Positions 1-8,369 of a DNA stretch of 29,475 nt are shown piece by piece. The number at the start of each line of letters is the position of its first letter. The first letter of the stretch is position 1. Position numbers and translations under genes: made by a program. The DNA is from Porphyra umbilicalis. Lineage: Eukaryota > Rhodophyta > Bangiophyceae > Bangiales > Bangiaceae. The notes under the pieces were generated by a model. That model saw only the letters and a program-made list of their open reading frames with translations. It had not been told where the DNA came from and did no database searches. The stretch spans positions 1 to 29,475 of the forward strand of contig KV919289.1 in assembly GCA_002049455.2 (NCBI GenBank), read 5' to 3'.

Positions 1-162
1 CCGTAGCTTTTCTTGTGTGCCACAGCTTGTGCTCCTTTGTAACAGTGCCTAACTGATGCATAGACGGCGCCGACGGTACCCGCTCTTGTGTTGCATCTGC
101 TCTTGGTCCGAGCTGTTTCTCTCAACAGGTTCTTTGTCCCTCCTACAGAAAAACAACTGCAA
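1..162. other. upstream edge, possible 3' splice site
   Basis: No gene is visible here. A pyrimidine-rich stretch ends in CTACAG (AG at 147-148), directly before the open frame that contains the ATG at 163. A TAG at 61-63 closes that frame upstream. This looks like a possible intron 3' end, in which case the following frame is the last exon of a gene that begins outside the window. This is an inference from a short motif only. Confidence 0.25.
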
Positions 163-1536
163 ATGACCGGACGGCTGTGGCGCCACGGTCTGTGTGTCAT
201 GCCACACATGATTGCTGGTGTAGGCGGGCCGGCCGAGGGACAAGTAGTGCGGCACCTGGACGCCGCGCCGACGAGAGTGGCTACGGCCCAGGCCCGTTAT
301 TCTCATGCTCACGAGGAGCTCGACGACGGGCATGGCCCTGACGGCGGCGGGCTTGAAGCTGCCGACGAGGTGCTTCCTGACCCTGTCGTTCCAGACGTCG
401 TGTCTTCCCCCAAGTACAGGCGCCTATTCGGTGACCTGCCGCTTCACAGGGCCGTGCTGGAGGTCTTTTGTCGCATGGCGGCGCTTGGAGGTCGCCTGAT
501 GGGTGACAATATGGCTGACACGGTGCGCATGTCTGAGCAGCAGATGCGCGCGTTGGCGGACGAGGCCAGGGTCTTCATCATTGACTACGTCGACCTTCTG
601 TTTGGCCCAGCGCACACAACAAAGGCGCACCGGATGGCCAATCACTTGTTGGCGGCATTGCTGGCCAACGGCAACTTGTGGGAGGGCGACACTAGCGAGA
701 ACGAGGCCTTGCACGGCCCGTGCAAACGGATGTACGCCAGGACCAACAAGCGCGGACCCAGCATCGTCCTGCAAATGATGCGGGCGGCCGAGACGCAAGC
801 AGAGGTGCTGCGGGAGCTGCGGGAGCAGGAGACCGAGGACGCTGGAGGCGACGACGGCATCTACGACATACTCGAGGAGGTTGCGCACGGCGCCGGCGTC
901 GCCGCATCGTCGGATATGCCGCTGGCGAGGTCCCACCGGGGCCGACGGACGCGCATCGCTGGCGTGGAGCAGATACCCGGCTTGTCTGGCCTGGGAGAGT
1001 TGTTGGGAAGGGGCCCAAGCTGCTCCTTGGTTGTGTCCACCTCGTTCACGTTCAACTGCACATTCGAGTGGGGCGCCGCCTCAGTGGTGCAGACGGCATG
1101 TGCATCGGACTCCTACCTCGGCAAGCCAAGATACGACCACCTCTGGTACACCAACTCGAGCGGCCAAAGATGTTTGGGCTGGCTGAGACTCGTGGTCCGT
1201 GCACTCGGCGGCGTTGTGGACGACTTTGCCGTTGTTTGGCGCATGGAGGAGGTGCCCTCTATACCCCAGTGCTCCTTGACGCGGTGGGGTTGCAAAAGGG
1301 TGGCGTGGTGTTTTGAGAGCGTTGGAGCGGAGTGGCCTGTCCTGGCTCGCGTTCCACTGTCAAGTGTGCTAAGGGTCGAGCACGTCGTACCTGACTTCCA
1401 AGACCTCGGTGACCGGCACGGCCTGCGCGCTGTGCCCTCGAACACCCCGGACACTGCTGGCGAGCGTCACGCCGCACGTTTCTTCACGAACGCATTCCAC
1501 CCTTTTACTTCCCGTGCTCTCAATCCGAGCAGCTGA
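163..1536 (+). CDS. transposon-like protein, C-terminal part (CACTA-like?)
   Basis: Open frame of 457 codons from the first ATG; the frame stays open back to position 64. Composition is normal for a protein, with Trp, Tyr, Phe, Met and His spread along it, unlike the overlapping shadow frames. Two conserved-looking blocks stand out. One, at about 560-800, has FIIDYVDLLFGP, HRMANHLLAALLANGN, then SENEALHG and CKRMYARTNKRGP. The other, at about 1070-1460, has YDHLWYTNSSGQRCLGW and LSSVLRVEHVVPDF. The His/Asn-rich block with E-x-x-H followed by K and TNKR resembles the region around the last catalytic Glu in CACTA (tnp2/Plavaka-type) transposases. I assign the family by resemblance only. No D-D residues are visible here, so at best this is the 3' part of such a gene. 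An unrelated algal repeat family is possible. Confidence 0.55.
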   Translation: MTGRLWRHGLCVMPHMIAGVGGPAEGQVVRHLDAAPTRVATAQARYSHAHEELDDGHGPDGGGLEAADEVLPDPVVPDVVSSPKYRRLFGDLPLHRAVLEVFCRMAALGGRLMGDNMADTVRMSEQQMRALADEARVFIIDYVDLLFGPAHTTKAHRMANHLLAALLANGNLWEGDTSENEALHGPCKRMYARTNKRGPSIVLQMMRAAETQAEVLRELREQETEDAGGDDGIYDILEEVAHGAGVAASSDMPLARSHRGRRTRIAGVEQIPGLSGLGELLGRGPSCSLVVSTSFTFNCTFEWGAASVVQTACASDSYLGKPRYDHLWYTNSSGQRCLGWLRLVVRALGGVVDDFAVVWRMEEVPSIPQCSLTRWGCKRVAWCFESVGAEWPVLARVPLSSVLRVEHVVPDFQDLGDRHGLRAVPSNTPDTAGERHAARFFTNAFHPFTSRALNPSS

Positions 1537-2460
1537 TGCGCGGGTCACACTGGCGGAACGAGCAGCGCAACGCTTACGTCGTGCAGACGCTTCCTTGGTG
1601 GCCGGTGCTGGTGCTCGCGGCTGCGTTGGCGACGGGTCGGTTGGCGGGTGCCAGCTTCTGGGTTGGCCGCGGGGCGGTGGGGTGCTGGTGGGGCTGTCTG
1701 GTGGGGCTGCGTGGAGGTGGGCACCCTTGGGCGAGTGCGCCGCTTGCGGCGGGTGTTGGTGACGGGTGTTGGCGGTGGCCGCTGCCGCCGCCACTACCAC
1801 TGTCATTATCACTGCCGCGGCCGCGACTGCCACCACTTCCACCACCGCTGGCACCGCTGTGGTGCAACAGCGGCGACGACGGACCGTTTGGCGCCGACCG
1901 CACCACGCCTCCGCCGCCAGGCGTGCTTGCCGCCGCCACCCCGCAGCCACCGCCACCGACGCCCACCACCGGCGGCGGCAGCGGCGGCGGCGGCAGCGGC
2001 GGCGGCGGCAGCGGCGGCGGCAGCGGCGGCGGCGGCGGGTGGTGGTGGTGCACCCACCCCCCCCTCCCGTCGGCCACGCGGTCACGGTCAAGTAGGAGAG
2101 CGCGCCGGGCGGGTACCCGCCGCCCCCCCCCACCCCCGGGTAGGCCCCCATGGGCGGCGACGGCGGCGGCGGCGGGGCGGTAAGGGCGGCCACCCCCCCG
2201 CGCCGCTTGTGGTGGGTGTTGGTGGCGGGTGTTGGCGCCGGGTGTTGGCGGTGGGGCTTGTGGTGGATGTTGGTGGCGGGTGTTGGTCGGCGCCGGGTGT
2301 TGGTGGTGGGGCTGTTGGTGGGCGCCGGGTGTTGGCGGTGGGGCTGTTGGAGGAGGTTGGTGGCGGGTGCTGGCGGTGGTGCTGTTCGTGCGTCTGCACG
2401 TGACGTCGTGTAGGGTGAGGGTCGGTCGCGTGAGAGCGACAGTTGCCTGGTGAATTCGTC
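1537..2460. repeat. GC-rich low-complexity block
   Basis: This holds a GGC/GCA trinucleotide tract at about 1969-2040. A GTTGG-based minisatellite follows at about 2205-2395, with recurring GGGTGTTGGCGGTGGGGCT-like units. Open frames cross it on both strands, including a Thr/Pro/Asn/His-rich one on the - strand (1369-2604) that has no ATG near its start. I cannot support a gene from them. Confidence 0.6.
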
Positions 2461-3457
2461 TACGTCCTGCGGCCGCGTCGCCGTCGTGATGACAACGGCC
2501 TTTTTTTTTTGTGTTTGTCCGACGACCCCATGGTCCGTCTTCGCGACGCGGACCGCCGCGTCGTAGCTTGCCTTTATCCCTGGCTCCTGCCACTCGTAGT
2601 GCAATTTGTCGGTTAATGGTGGGCCCCCTCTTTATCGTAAGTGCCTTGGCAATGCTGAGAGACAGCCGTGCTCTGTCACAGATGCAGTCCCCAGCAGCGG
2701 GCATTCAGTCCCGCTCTCTCCCGGATTATGGGTCACTATGTAGCTCTGCTGCCTATTCTACGGCTAACCGAGCTAAACCAGCCGTTGCGCGCGCCAGGTC
2801 CTGGCACGTGCACGGACCTCTCACGAGAGAGGTCAACAAACGTGCCGAACGGAATCGCCATCCGCTCGGGGTTTGTTGCCCGAACAAACGGCCAAACGGA
2901 TCGGCGTGCCGTTGTCCATTCCCGAACAGGCCATTCCGTTTGGCGTTCCGTTGTGCTGCATCCTTCACCGACGATTGGCCTCCCCGCCCCGCGCGGCCGC
3001 GCGGCCGCGCGGCGGGCGCGCGCGTCGGCCGTCGCGGCGTGCCCGTTTGGGCGCCGGCCGGCGGGGCCCGCCGCTGCGCGCGAGGGGGGGACTCGCGGGC
3101 AGCCGCCCGCGGGCAGGCGGCGCCGCCGCCCCGCACGCGTCGCGGCGCTGCACGCCCGTCGCACGGCGGGGGCGGTCGGCCGCCGCCGCGGCCCGCCGCC
3201 CCAACCGCCCCTGCGTCTGGACACTCGGCGCGCGCGCGCCCGCGTCGCGGCGCGCGCGCCCGCCGCCGCCGGTGCGAAGCGGCGGGCACCGCCGGCACGC
3301 GCCGCGCCGGCGCCGGGCGGGGGCAGCGCGGGGGGGGGGGGGGGGGCGCCGCGGCGCGCCGCACCGCATTTAAGAGCGCACCCAACAACGTCTTCCCCAA
3401 GTTCGAATATGCTAACGTGTCAGAAACGTGTCTAATAAATGTTCCACGTGCCTTAAT
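2461..3457. other. no gene seen; extreme GC tract
   Basis: About 2461-2980 is mixed-composition DNA with no recognisable frame. About 2985-3365 is almost pure G+C with CGCGCGGCC repeats and a long G run near 3331-3347. The open frames across it are Arg/Pro/Ala-rich in all frames, as expected by chance at this composition. Composition drops sharply at about 3365. Confidence 0.6.
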
Positions 3458-3656
3458 TTCAGCTCTTGGGGATGGGGAGGGTCCCACAGCAACGTCGGGC
3501 ACCCCAAATCGAAGGGAGAAACCCCGAATCTAGTTGATTGGAATCACATAAGTACACACAGATTCAGCGGGCAGAAAATGGGGGGTGAGGCCCCTGTCCC
3601 CCATTCTCTGCACGATTTGGGGAGTGGGAGCTCTCCTCCCCAACTTGTTCAGCTCT
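3458..3656. mobile_element. small foldback element (MITE-like) with 9-bp direct repeats
   Basis: TTCAGCTCT occurs at 3458-3466 and again at 3648-3656, which would fit a 9-bp target duplication. The 181 bp between them fold back. The outer arms are TTGGGGATGGGGAGGGTCC and the complement of GGAGCTCTCCTCCCCAA. The inner arms are CACCCCAAATCG (from about 3500) and CGATTTGGGG (from about 3613). A central hairpin is AGAAAATGGGGG against CCCCCATTCTCT. A 9-bp duplication is typical of Mutator-like elements. The right arm ends about 4-5 bp short of the direct repeat, so the exact ends are uncertain. It could instead be part of the left flank of the Harbinger-type unit. Confidence 0.45.
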
Positions 3657-3775
3657 CTCATTGGCTGGCGCTGCTTTGGCCGCCGTTTGAAATGCTTGTG
3701 TCGTGGCATCCGGCCTTCTTGAAACGTCAGTGACAAACAATGCACTTTGTGTCGCGGGAGAGCGTTCGAGCGATC

Positions 3776-3898
3776 ACCGTTTGCAACGGTATCGCGACTG
3801 CTATGGACCGTCGCGTCGAGCACGCGACCACAGGTGACCGAGCCTCCATCCCGGGATGCGACCGTTTCGGGGCTCCAGCGGGGGGCATTGAAACGGTC
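3776..3898. promoter_or_regulatory. inverted AACGGT boxes upstream of the transposase
   Basis: ACCGTTTGCAACGGT at 3776-3790 is two AACGGT motifs head to head. GACCGTTTC (3860-3868) and GAAACGGTC (3890-3898) form a perfect 9-bp inverted repeat carrying two more. AACGG is a core for Myb-type DNA-binding proteins. The same motif recurs four times in the array at 10.85-11.11 kb on the far side of the unit. Binding by the element's own Myb-like protein is inferred, not shown. Confidence 0.4.
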
Positions 3899-4063
3899 TG
3901 CCGGAGGGGTGGGCCAAAGGAAATCTGCTCTGTCCGTGCGGTGTGTTCTCAGTGGGGTGCTGAGGAGATCCGAGTGAGGAGGCGCAGGCAGCGTAGCGCA
4001 CTGGCGTCGTCGTCGACGACGACCGTCCGCCGCCACCGTCGTGGCGACCGTCTTCTTCGCGCG

Positions 4064-6694
4064 ATGGATGATCCTTTAGACATGTCTGCGGATGCGATGC
4101 TGGAGGATACCGAGGACCTGCATATTGCTTCGGCGGTTGCGGCGCACCTGCAGGCGTTGCGCCATTGGCGGAAGCGCGCGCGTGGGTCTCGGGTGTCCCG
4201 GCGGCCGCGTTATGTTGGATCTGTACCGGGCCGGCGGCCGAATAAGCGGCGTAACTTCCGCTCAGGTTTGCGCGCTATTCTGAGAGATTATTTTGGCCTG
4301 AACGGGGAGCCGCCTGTGTATGATGAGGGGGACTTTGAGCGCCGGTTCCGCGTGCCGCGCAGCATCTTTCTTCGCGTCTATAACGCCGTGAAGGACCGAC
4401 CGTTTTTTGCGCAGCGCATTAATGCCACCGGGAGGCTCCAGGCTCACCCCTTGCAAAAGGTGGTAGCGGCGTTTCGAGTCATTGCGTATGGAGAGGCGCC
4501 GGACAGGACGGATGAATATGTGCGACTGTCCGCTTCAACCATTGCTATGTCGGTGCGAGAGTTGATGCGGTTTATTGTGGATGAGTTTGGACCCTCATAT
4601 TTGCGTTCCCCCACCCCTGAAGAACTGCAGCGCATTTTGACGCGCAATGCTGAGCGCGGGATGCCCGGTTGCATTGGCTCTCTCGACTGCAGCCACTGGG
4701 AGTGGCGCAACTGCCCAAAGGCGTTTGCTGGCATGTACCAGAATCGCCACGGGAAGCGCTCCGTGGAGATGGAGACCGTTTGTGATGAGGACCTTTGGAT
4801 TTGGCACTTATTTGTGGGGTGTCCTGGATCTCATAACGACCTTAACGTTATGCATGTTTCCCCCCTCTATGTATCCGTCACGAACGGGTAATGGCCGCCC
4901 CGTACGTTTTCTTTCACTGCTAACGGCACGACCCGCACGCTCCTCTATTATCTTGTGGATGGTATTTATCCTAGGTTTGCTTTTTTCGTTTCTCCGTTCC
5001 CCGACCCCACGACAGAAGTCGAGGTTACATTTAACCGTCTTCAGGAAGCACTTCGAAAAGATGTGGAACGCCTGTATGCGGTGTTGACGGCTCGCTTCCA
5101 CGTCGCTCTCCATCCTGCCAGGTACACGTCCGTAGCGCAGATGGTCACCGTCACCAAGGCGGTGGCCATCCTTCACAACATGGTTACGAAACAGCGACGA
5201 GACGGGTACGTGTCCCGCACCCGTATGGCCGCCGGCGGTCAGGCGGCCGGCGGCGGCGGCTTGGCGGGTGGGGGACAGGGTGGTGGGGGAGCGGGGGCGG
5301 GGGGATCTGCTGCCGCTGCCGCCGCCGGCGGTCAGGCGGCCGGCGGCGGCGGCTTGGCGGATGAGGGACAGGGTGGTGGGGGAGCGGGGGCGGGGGGATC
5401 TGCTGCCCCTGCCGCCGCCGGCGGTCAGGCGGCCGGCGGCGGCGGCTTGGCGGGACCGGGGCTTGGTGGTGCGGGGGCGGCCGGTGGCGGATTGGCTGCT
5501 GCCGCCGCCGGCGCTGGCGAGGCGGCCGGCGGCGGCGGTGTTGGCGCATTTCCTGCTGCCGCCGCCGGCGGTCAGGCGGCTGGCGGCGGCGGCTTGGCGG
5601 GACGGGGACAGGATGGTGGAGGAGGTGGGGCGGGGGGATCTGCTGCCGCCGCCGCCGCCGGCGGTCCGGCGGTCGTCGGCGGCGGTTTGGTGGGACCGGC
5701 TCTTGGTGGTGGGGGTGCGGGGGTGGTGGGATCTGCTGCCGCTGCCGCCGCGGGCGGCTGGGCGGCCGGCGCCGGCGGCTTGGCGGGTGCGGGACAGGGT
5801 GGTGGGGGAGCGGGGGTGGGGGGATCTGCTGCCCCTGCCGCCGCCGGCGGTCAGGCGGCCGGCGGCGGCAGCTTGGCGGGACCGGGGCTTGGTGGTGCGG
5901 GGGCGGCCGGTGGCGGATTGGCTGCTGCTGCCGCCGGCGCTGGCGAGGCGGCCGGCGGCTGCGGTGTTGGCGCATTTCCTGCTGCCGCCGCCGGCGGTCA
6001 GGCGGCTGGCGGCGGCGGCTTGGCGGGACGGGGACAGGGTGGTGGAGGAGGTGGGGCGGGGGGATCTGCTGCCGCCGCCGCCGCCGGCTGTCCGGCGGCC
6101 AGCGGCGGCGGTTTGGCGGGACCGGGACTTGGTGGTGGAAGGGCGGCAGGTGGCAGATTGGCTGCTGCCGCTGCCGGCGCTGGCGAGGCGGCCGGCGGCG
6201 GCGGTGTTGGCGCATTCTCCGCTGCCGCCGCCGGCGGTCAGGCGGCCGATGGCGGCCGCTCGGCAGGACCGGCACCAGGTGGGGGGGGGGCGGGCGGTGG
6301 TGGATCTGCTGCCGCCGCCGCCGCCGGCGGTCAGGCGGCCGGCGGCGGTGGCTCGGGGCGTTTGGGGCACCGCGTTGGTGCGGCGGCAGCTGGGGGTCGT
6401 GGGATTGTCGGCGCCGCCGGTGGCAGTGGAGCCGGCGGCGGCGGCGGATCTGGTGCTAGCGGCGGTGGTGCCGTCGGTAGCGATGGCCACGACGCTGGAG
6501 AGGGCTTCGTGGGCGCGGGTGCCCCCCCCGCCCCCGTCATTGCGCCTGTCGCCTGGCTGCCCGCAGGCACTTTTGGGCATGCTCTGGGCGCGTGGGCGGA
6601 GACACGGAGTGAGGAGGAGCATACCAAGCTGAGACACGACCTGGCGGAGGATGTGTGGGCGGACAGAGCCACGCTTCTTGAGCCATACTTGTAA
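4064..6694 (+). CDS. PIF/Harbinger-type DDE transposase, one in-frame TAA
   Basis: Nuclease of the PIF/Harbinger superfamily, which cuts and rejoins element ends and usually works with an element-encoded Myb-like partner. I start at ATG 4064 (MDDPLDMSADAML) because the family-like sequence begins soon after; the frame is open back to 3740. Visible landmarks are a helical N-terminal region (FERRFRVPRSIFLRVY), GCIGSLDCSHWEWRNCP with the first Asp at residue 208, GSHNDLNV with the second Asp at residue 259, VDGIYPRFAFFV, and RKDVERLYAVL with the catalytic Glu at residue 335. A TAA at 4889-4891 (codon 276) lies between the second Asp and the Glu. Homology continues at once in the same frame, so this is a nonsense change or a read-through site. 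After the core (MVTKQRRDGYV), about 440 Gly/Ala-rich repeat residues precede a family-like tail (EEHTKLRHDLAEDVW, then LLEPYL). Total 876 codons, far longer than the usual 350-500. Confidence 0.85.
5221..6540 (+). repeat. in-frame Gly/Ala minisatellite inside the transposase
   Basis: Units built on GCCGCCGGCGGTCAGGCGG encode AAGGQAAGGGGLAG-like stretches. A higher-order copy of about 426 bp (142 codons) is visible: the segment starting at about 5444 recurs at about 5870, and a third partial copy starts at about 6107. All unit lengths keep the frame. The complementary strand is also open, but it reads as Arg/Pro or Ser/Arg repeats with no family landmarks. Confidence 0.8.
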
Positions 6695-6978
6695 CCGGGG
6701 CAGCACAAAAGGTTTTTTTTTTCCCCCCCGCGGGTTTTTTTTTCCTTCGACTTGTTTGTCCTCTTGCCTTTATCTTGACTCCTTACTCGCAAATGTCACG
6801 GAGGCCTTGCTCGCAAACGACACAGAGGCGGGACCCGCCAAGGGCCGCCATAGCGGCCGTATAAATGATGCCAAAGTAATGCCACTGTTGCGCGCAAAGA
6901 CGAAAGAAGTAGGAAAAAAAACCCCTGCCCAACGGGGAAAAAAAAACCTTTGAAGTCGCTGCCCGATACACACTCCAC
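6695..6978. terminator. inverted repeat shared by two convergent 3' ends
   Basis: The left arm begins at the base after the transposase stop: GGGGCAGC, AAAAGG, a T run, a C run, GGG, a T run, CCT (6698-6750). Its imperfect complement lies at about 6903-6963: AGG, an A run, CCCC, GGGG, an A run, CCTTT, then GCTGCCC. That arm ends about 20 bp before the stop of the Myb-like gene. The loop is about 150 bp with two CTCGCAAA direct repeats and a GGCCGCCATAGCGGCC hairpin. Symmetry about two facing stop codons suggests a bidirectional 3'-end or termination region. A foldback insertion is the alternative. Confidence 0.45.
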
Positions 6979-6981
6979 ACA

Positions 6982-8322
6982 CTATTGGTACTCAGCGTTG
7001 GTCTCGTCATCACTAGAGTCATCCCCCTCAGCTTCATCCTTGTCCTCGATATGGCCCGCGCCACTGTCGCGCGTGTTAAAGACAGGCACCACATAAACGC
7101 CGTCGTTCTCGTCGTCGAGCGCCTTCGACGCGGCGGCAAGAGCTGCCGCCGCCTTGGCCTGCTTGGTCACCAGCGACCGCCGGCAACGGCTCGCTGCACC
7201 GGAGCCGTCCGCCGAGGCCGGCGGTGCAGATGTACTCGCCGCCGCTTCCTTGACCGCTCGTGCCGGCGGCTCAGGTCCTGTGCTGCTCGCCGCCGGCGGA
7301 GATGCCGGCACCAGTGCCGCGCCAGCCGCCGGTGCCTGCGCCGGCGCCGGCGCCGGCGGCGTACGCGGTGTCGAGGTTGACGTGCGGGCGGGTGTAGAGG
7401 GCGTCGCCCCCCCCTCCGCCGGCACATCTGCGCCAGTCGCGGGCGTGGTGGCGGCGGCCGTCCCCGCCAGAGAAGACAAAGTACCCGGCGGGGACACGTC
7501 CAACCCGGCCGCCGCCATCAGCTTGCGGGCATGGGCGCGACGGAAAGCGACAGCTTCAGGAGTGTCCCGCATCTCAGCACTGTTGAAAAATGCCACGGTT
7601 GTATGCTCAGACGTTGCTTGGGCCAGCGCAGACAACGCGTCCGTGCTTGCCTTCAGCATACGCGACGCCTGGATGTCCTCCGCCCTGTCACGCTTGGCGG
7701 CCTTTGAGCCACGCGGGCGCGATTGGTAACCGCCAGCACCCGCGTCCTCCGCGTCCTCGTCAGAGACGCTTGTCGAGTGGCCGCCGGGAGAGCCGCCGGA
7801 TGATCCGGCACCGGCGGCGCTGCCGTCGGCAGCGGCGGCCCCGGCGGCCCCGCTGAACTTGTTGACGTGTCGCAGCACCCGCCAGCACGGGACCCACAGG
7901 CAGTGCACTTGCTTGGCCTTGCGCTTGGTTGTCTTGCCCTTGGCCATGTCCGCCGCGCGGTCCTTGCGCATCGCCTCGTACACATTGGCGCCGCAGAAGC
8001 GCGCCATGGCCGCGCTAATCATGTCCTCCTCACTTGGGTTGCCCGTCAGCTCCATGCGCTGGACCGCCAGGTAGTGCGAGCGAAACTCGTTGACACCCTT
8101 GCGGATCTTGTCCCACTGCTTCTGCACCCCCCCCACTCCTCGCTCAGTGCGCCGGCGGACGCCAGGGCGTCCCGCCAGCAACCCCTTCCATGCCGAAACC
8201 ACCGCAGTCCAAAAAGTCGGGCCACTCTGGTCCGCCCCCTTAACAGGGTCCTGCGACGTGGTCAGGTAGGCTCTGCACAACGCAACACGCTCCTCGTCGG
8301 TCCAGCCCGGACCGGTCCCCAT
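6982..8322 (-). CDS. Myb/SANT-like DNA-binding protein of a PIF/Harbinger element
   Basis: A 446-residue reading from the only in-frame ATG before the domain (MGTGPGWTDEERVALC); the frame is open back to 8703. The first 100 residues match the Myb/trihelix-like fold of PIF/Pong ORF1 and NAM-associated proteins: GWTDEERVALCRAYL, FWTAVVSAWKGLL, GVQKQWDKIRKGVNEF. Next come HCLWVPCWRVLRHVNKF, then a Ser/Gly linker, then SRPRGSKAAKRDR, the typical RP-x-G-x-KAAK block of NAM-associated domains. The C-terminus is Ala/Pro-rich and ends in an acidic tail (EDKDEAEGDDSSDDE). In studied Harbinger systems such a protein binds subterminal DNA and brings the transposase to it. The gene converges on the transposase, with 287 bp between stops. 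A longer N-terminus made of repeats is likely (see 8370-10653) but is interrupted. Confidence 0.8.
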   Translation of the reverse strand: MGTGPGWTDEERVALCRAYLTTSQDPVKGADQSGPTFWTAVVSAWKGLLAGRPGVRRRTERGVGGVQKQWDKIRKGVNEFRSHYLAVQRMELTGNPSEEDMISAAMARFCGANVYEAMRKDRAADMAKGKTTKRKAKQVHCLWVPCWRVLRHVNKFSGAAGAAAADGSAAGAGSSGGSPGGHSTSVSDEDAEDAGAGGYQSRPRGSKAAKRDRAEDIQASRMLKASTDALSALAQATSEHTTVAFFNSAEMRDTPEAVAFRRAHARKLMAAAGLDVSPPGTLSSLAGTAAATTPATGADVPAEGGATPSTPARTSTSTPRTPPAPAPAQAPAAGAALVPASPPAASSTGPEPPARAVKEAAASTSAPPASADGSGAASRCRRSLVTKQAKAAAALAAASKALDDENDGVYVVPVFNTRDSGAGHIEDKDEAEGDDSSDDETNAEYQ

Positions 8323-8369
8323 CGCGGGGGCCGCGTACTTGAGCGCAGCAACGTCACAGCCGACGTCTT

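Noticed and set aside
4808..6706. 632-codon - strand frame opposite the transposase
   Set aside because: Ser/Arg/Ala repeats that mirror the Gly/Ala minisatellite. The + strand carries clear DDE landmarks on both sides.
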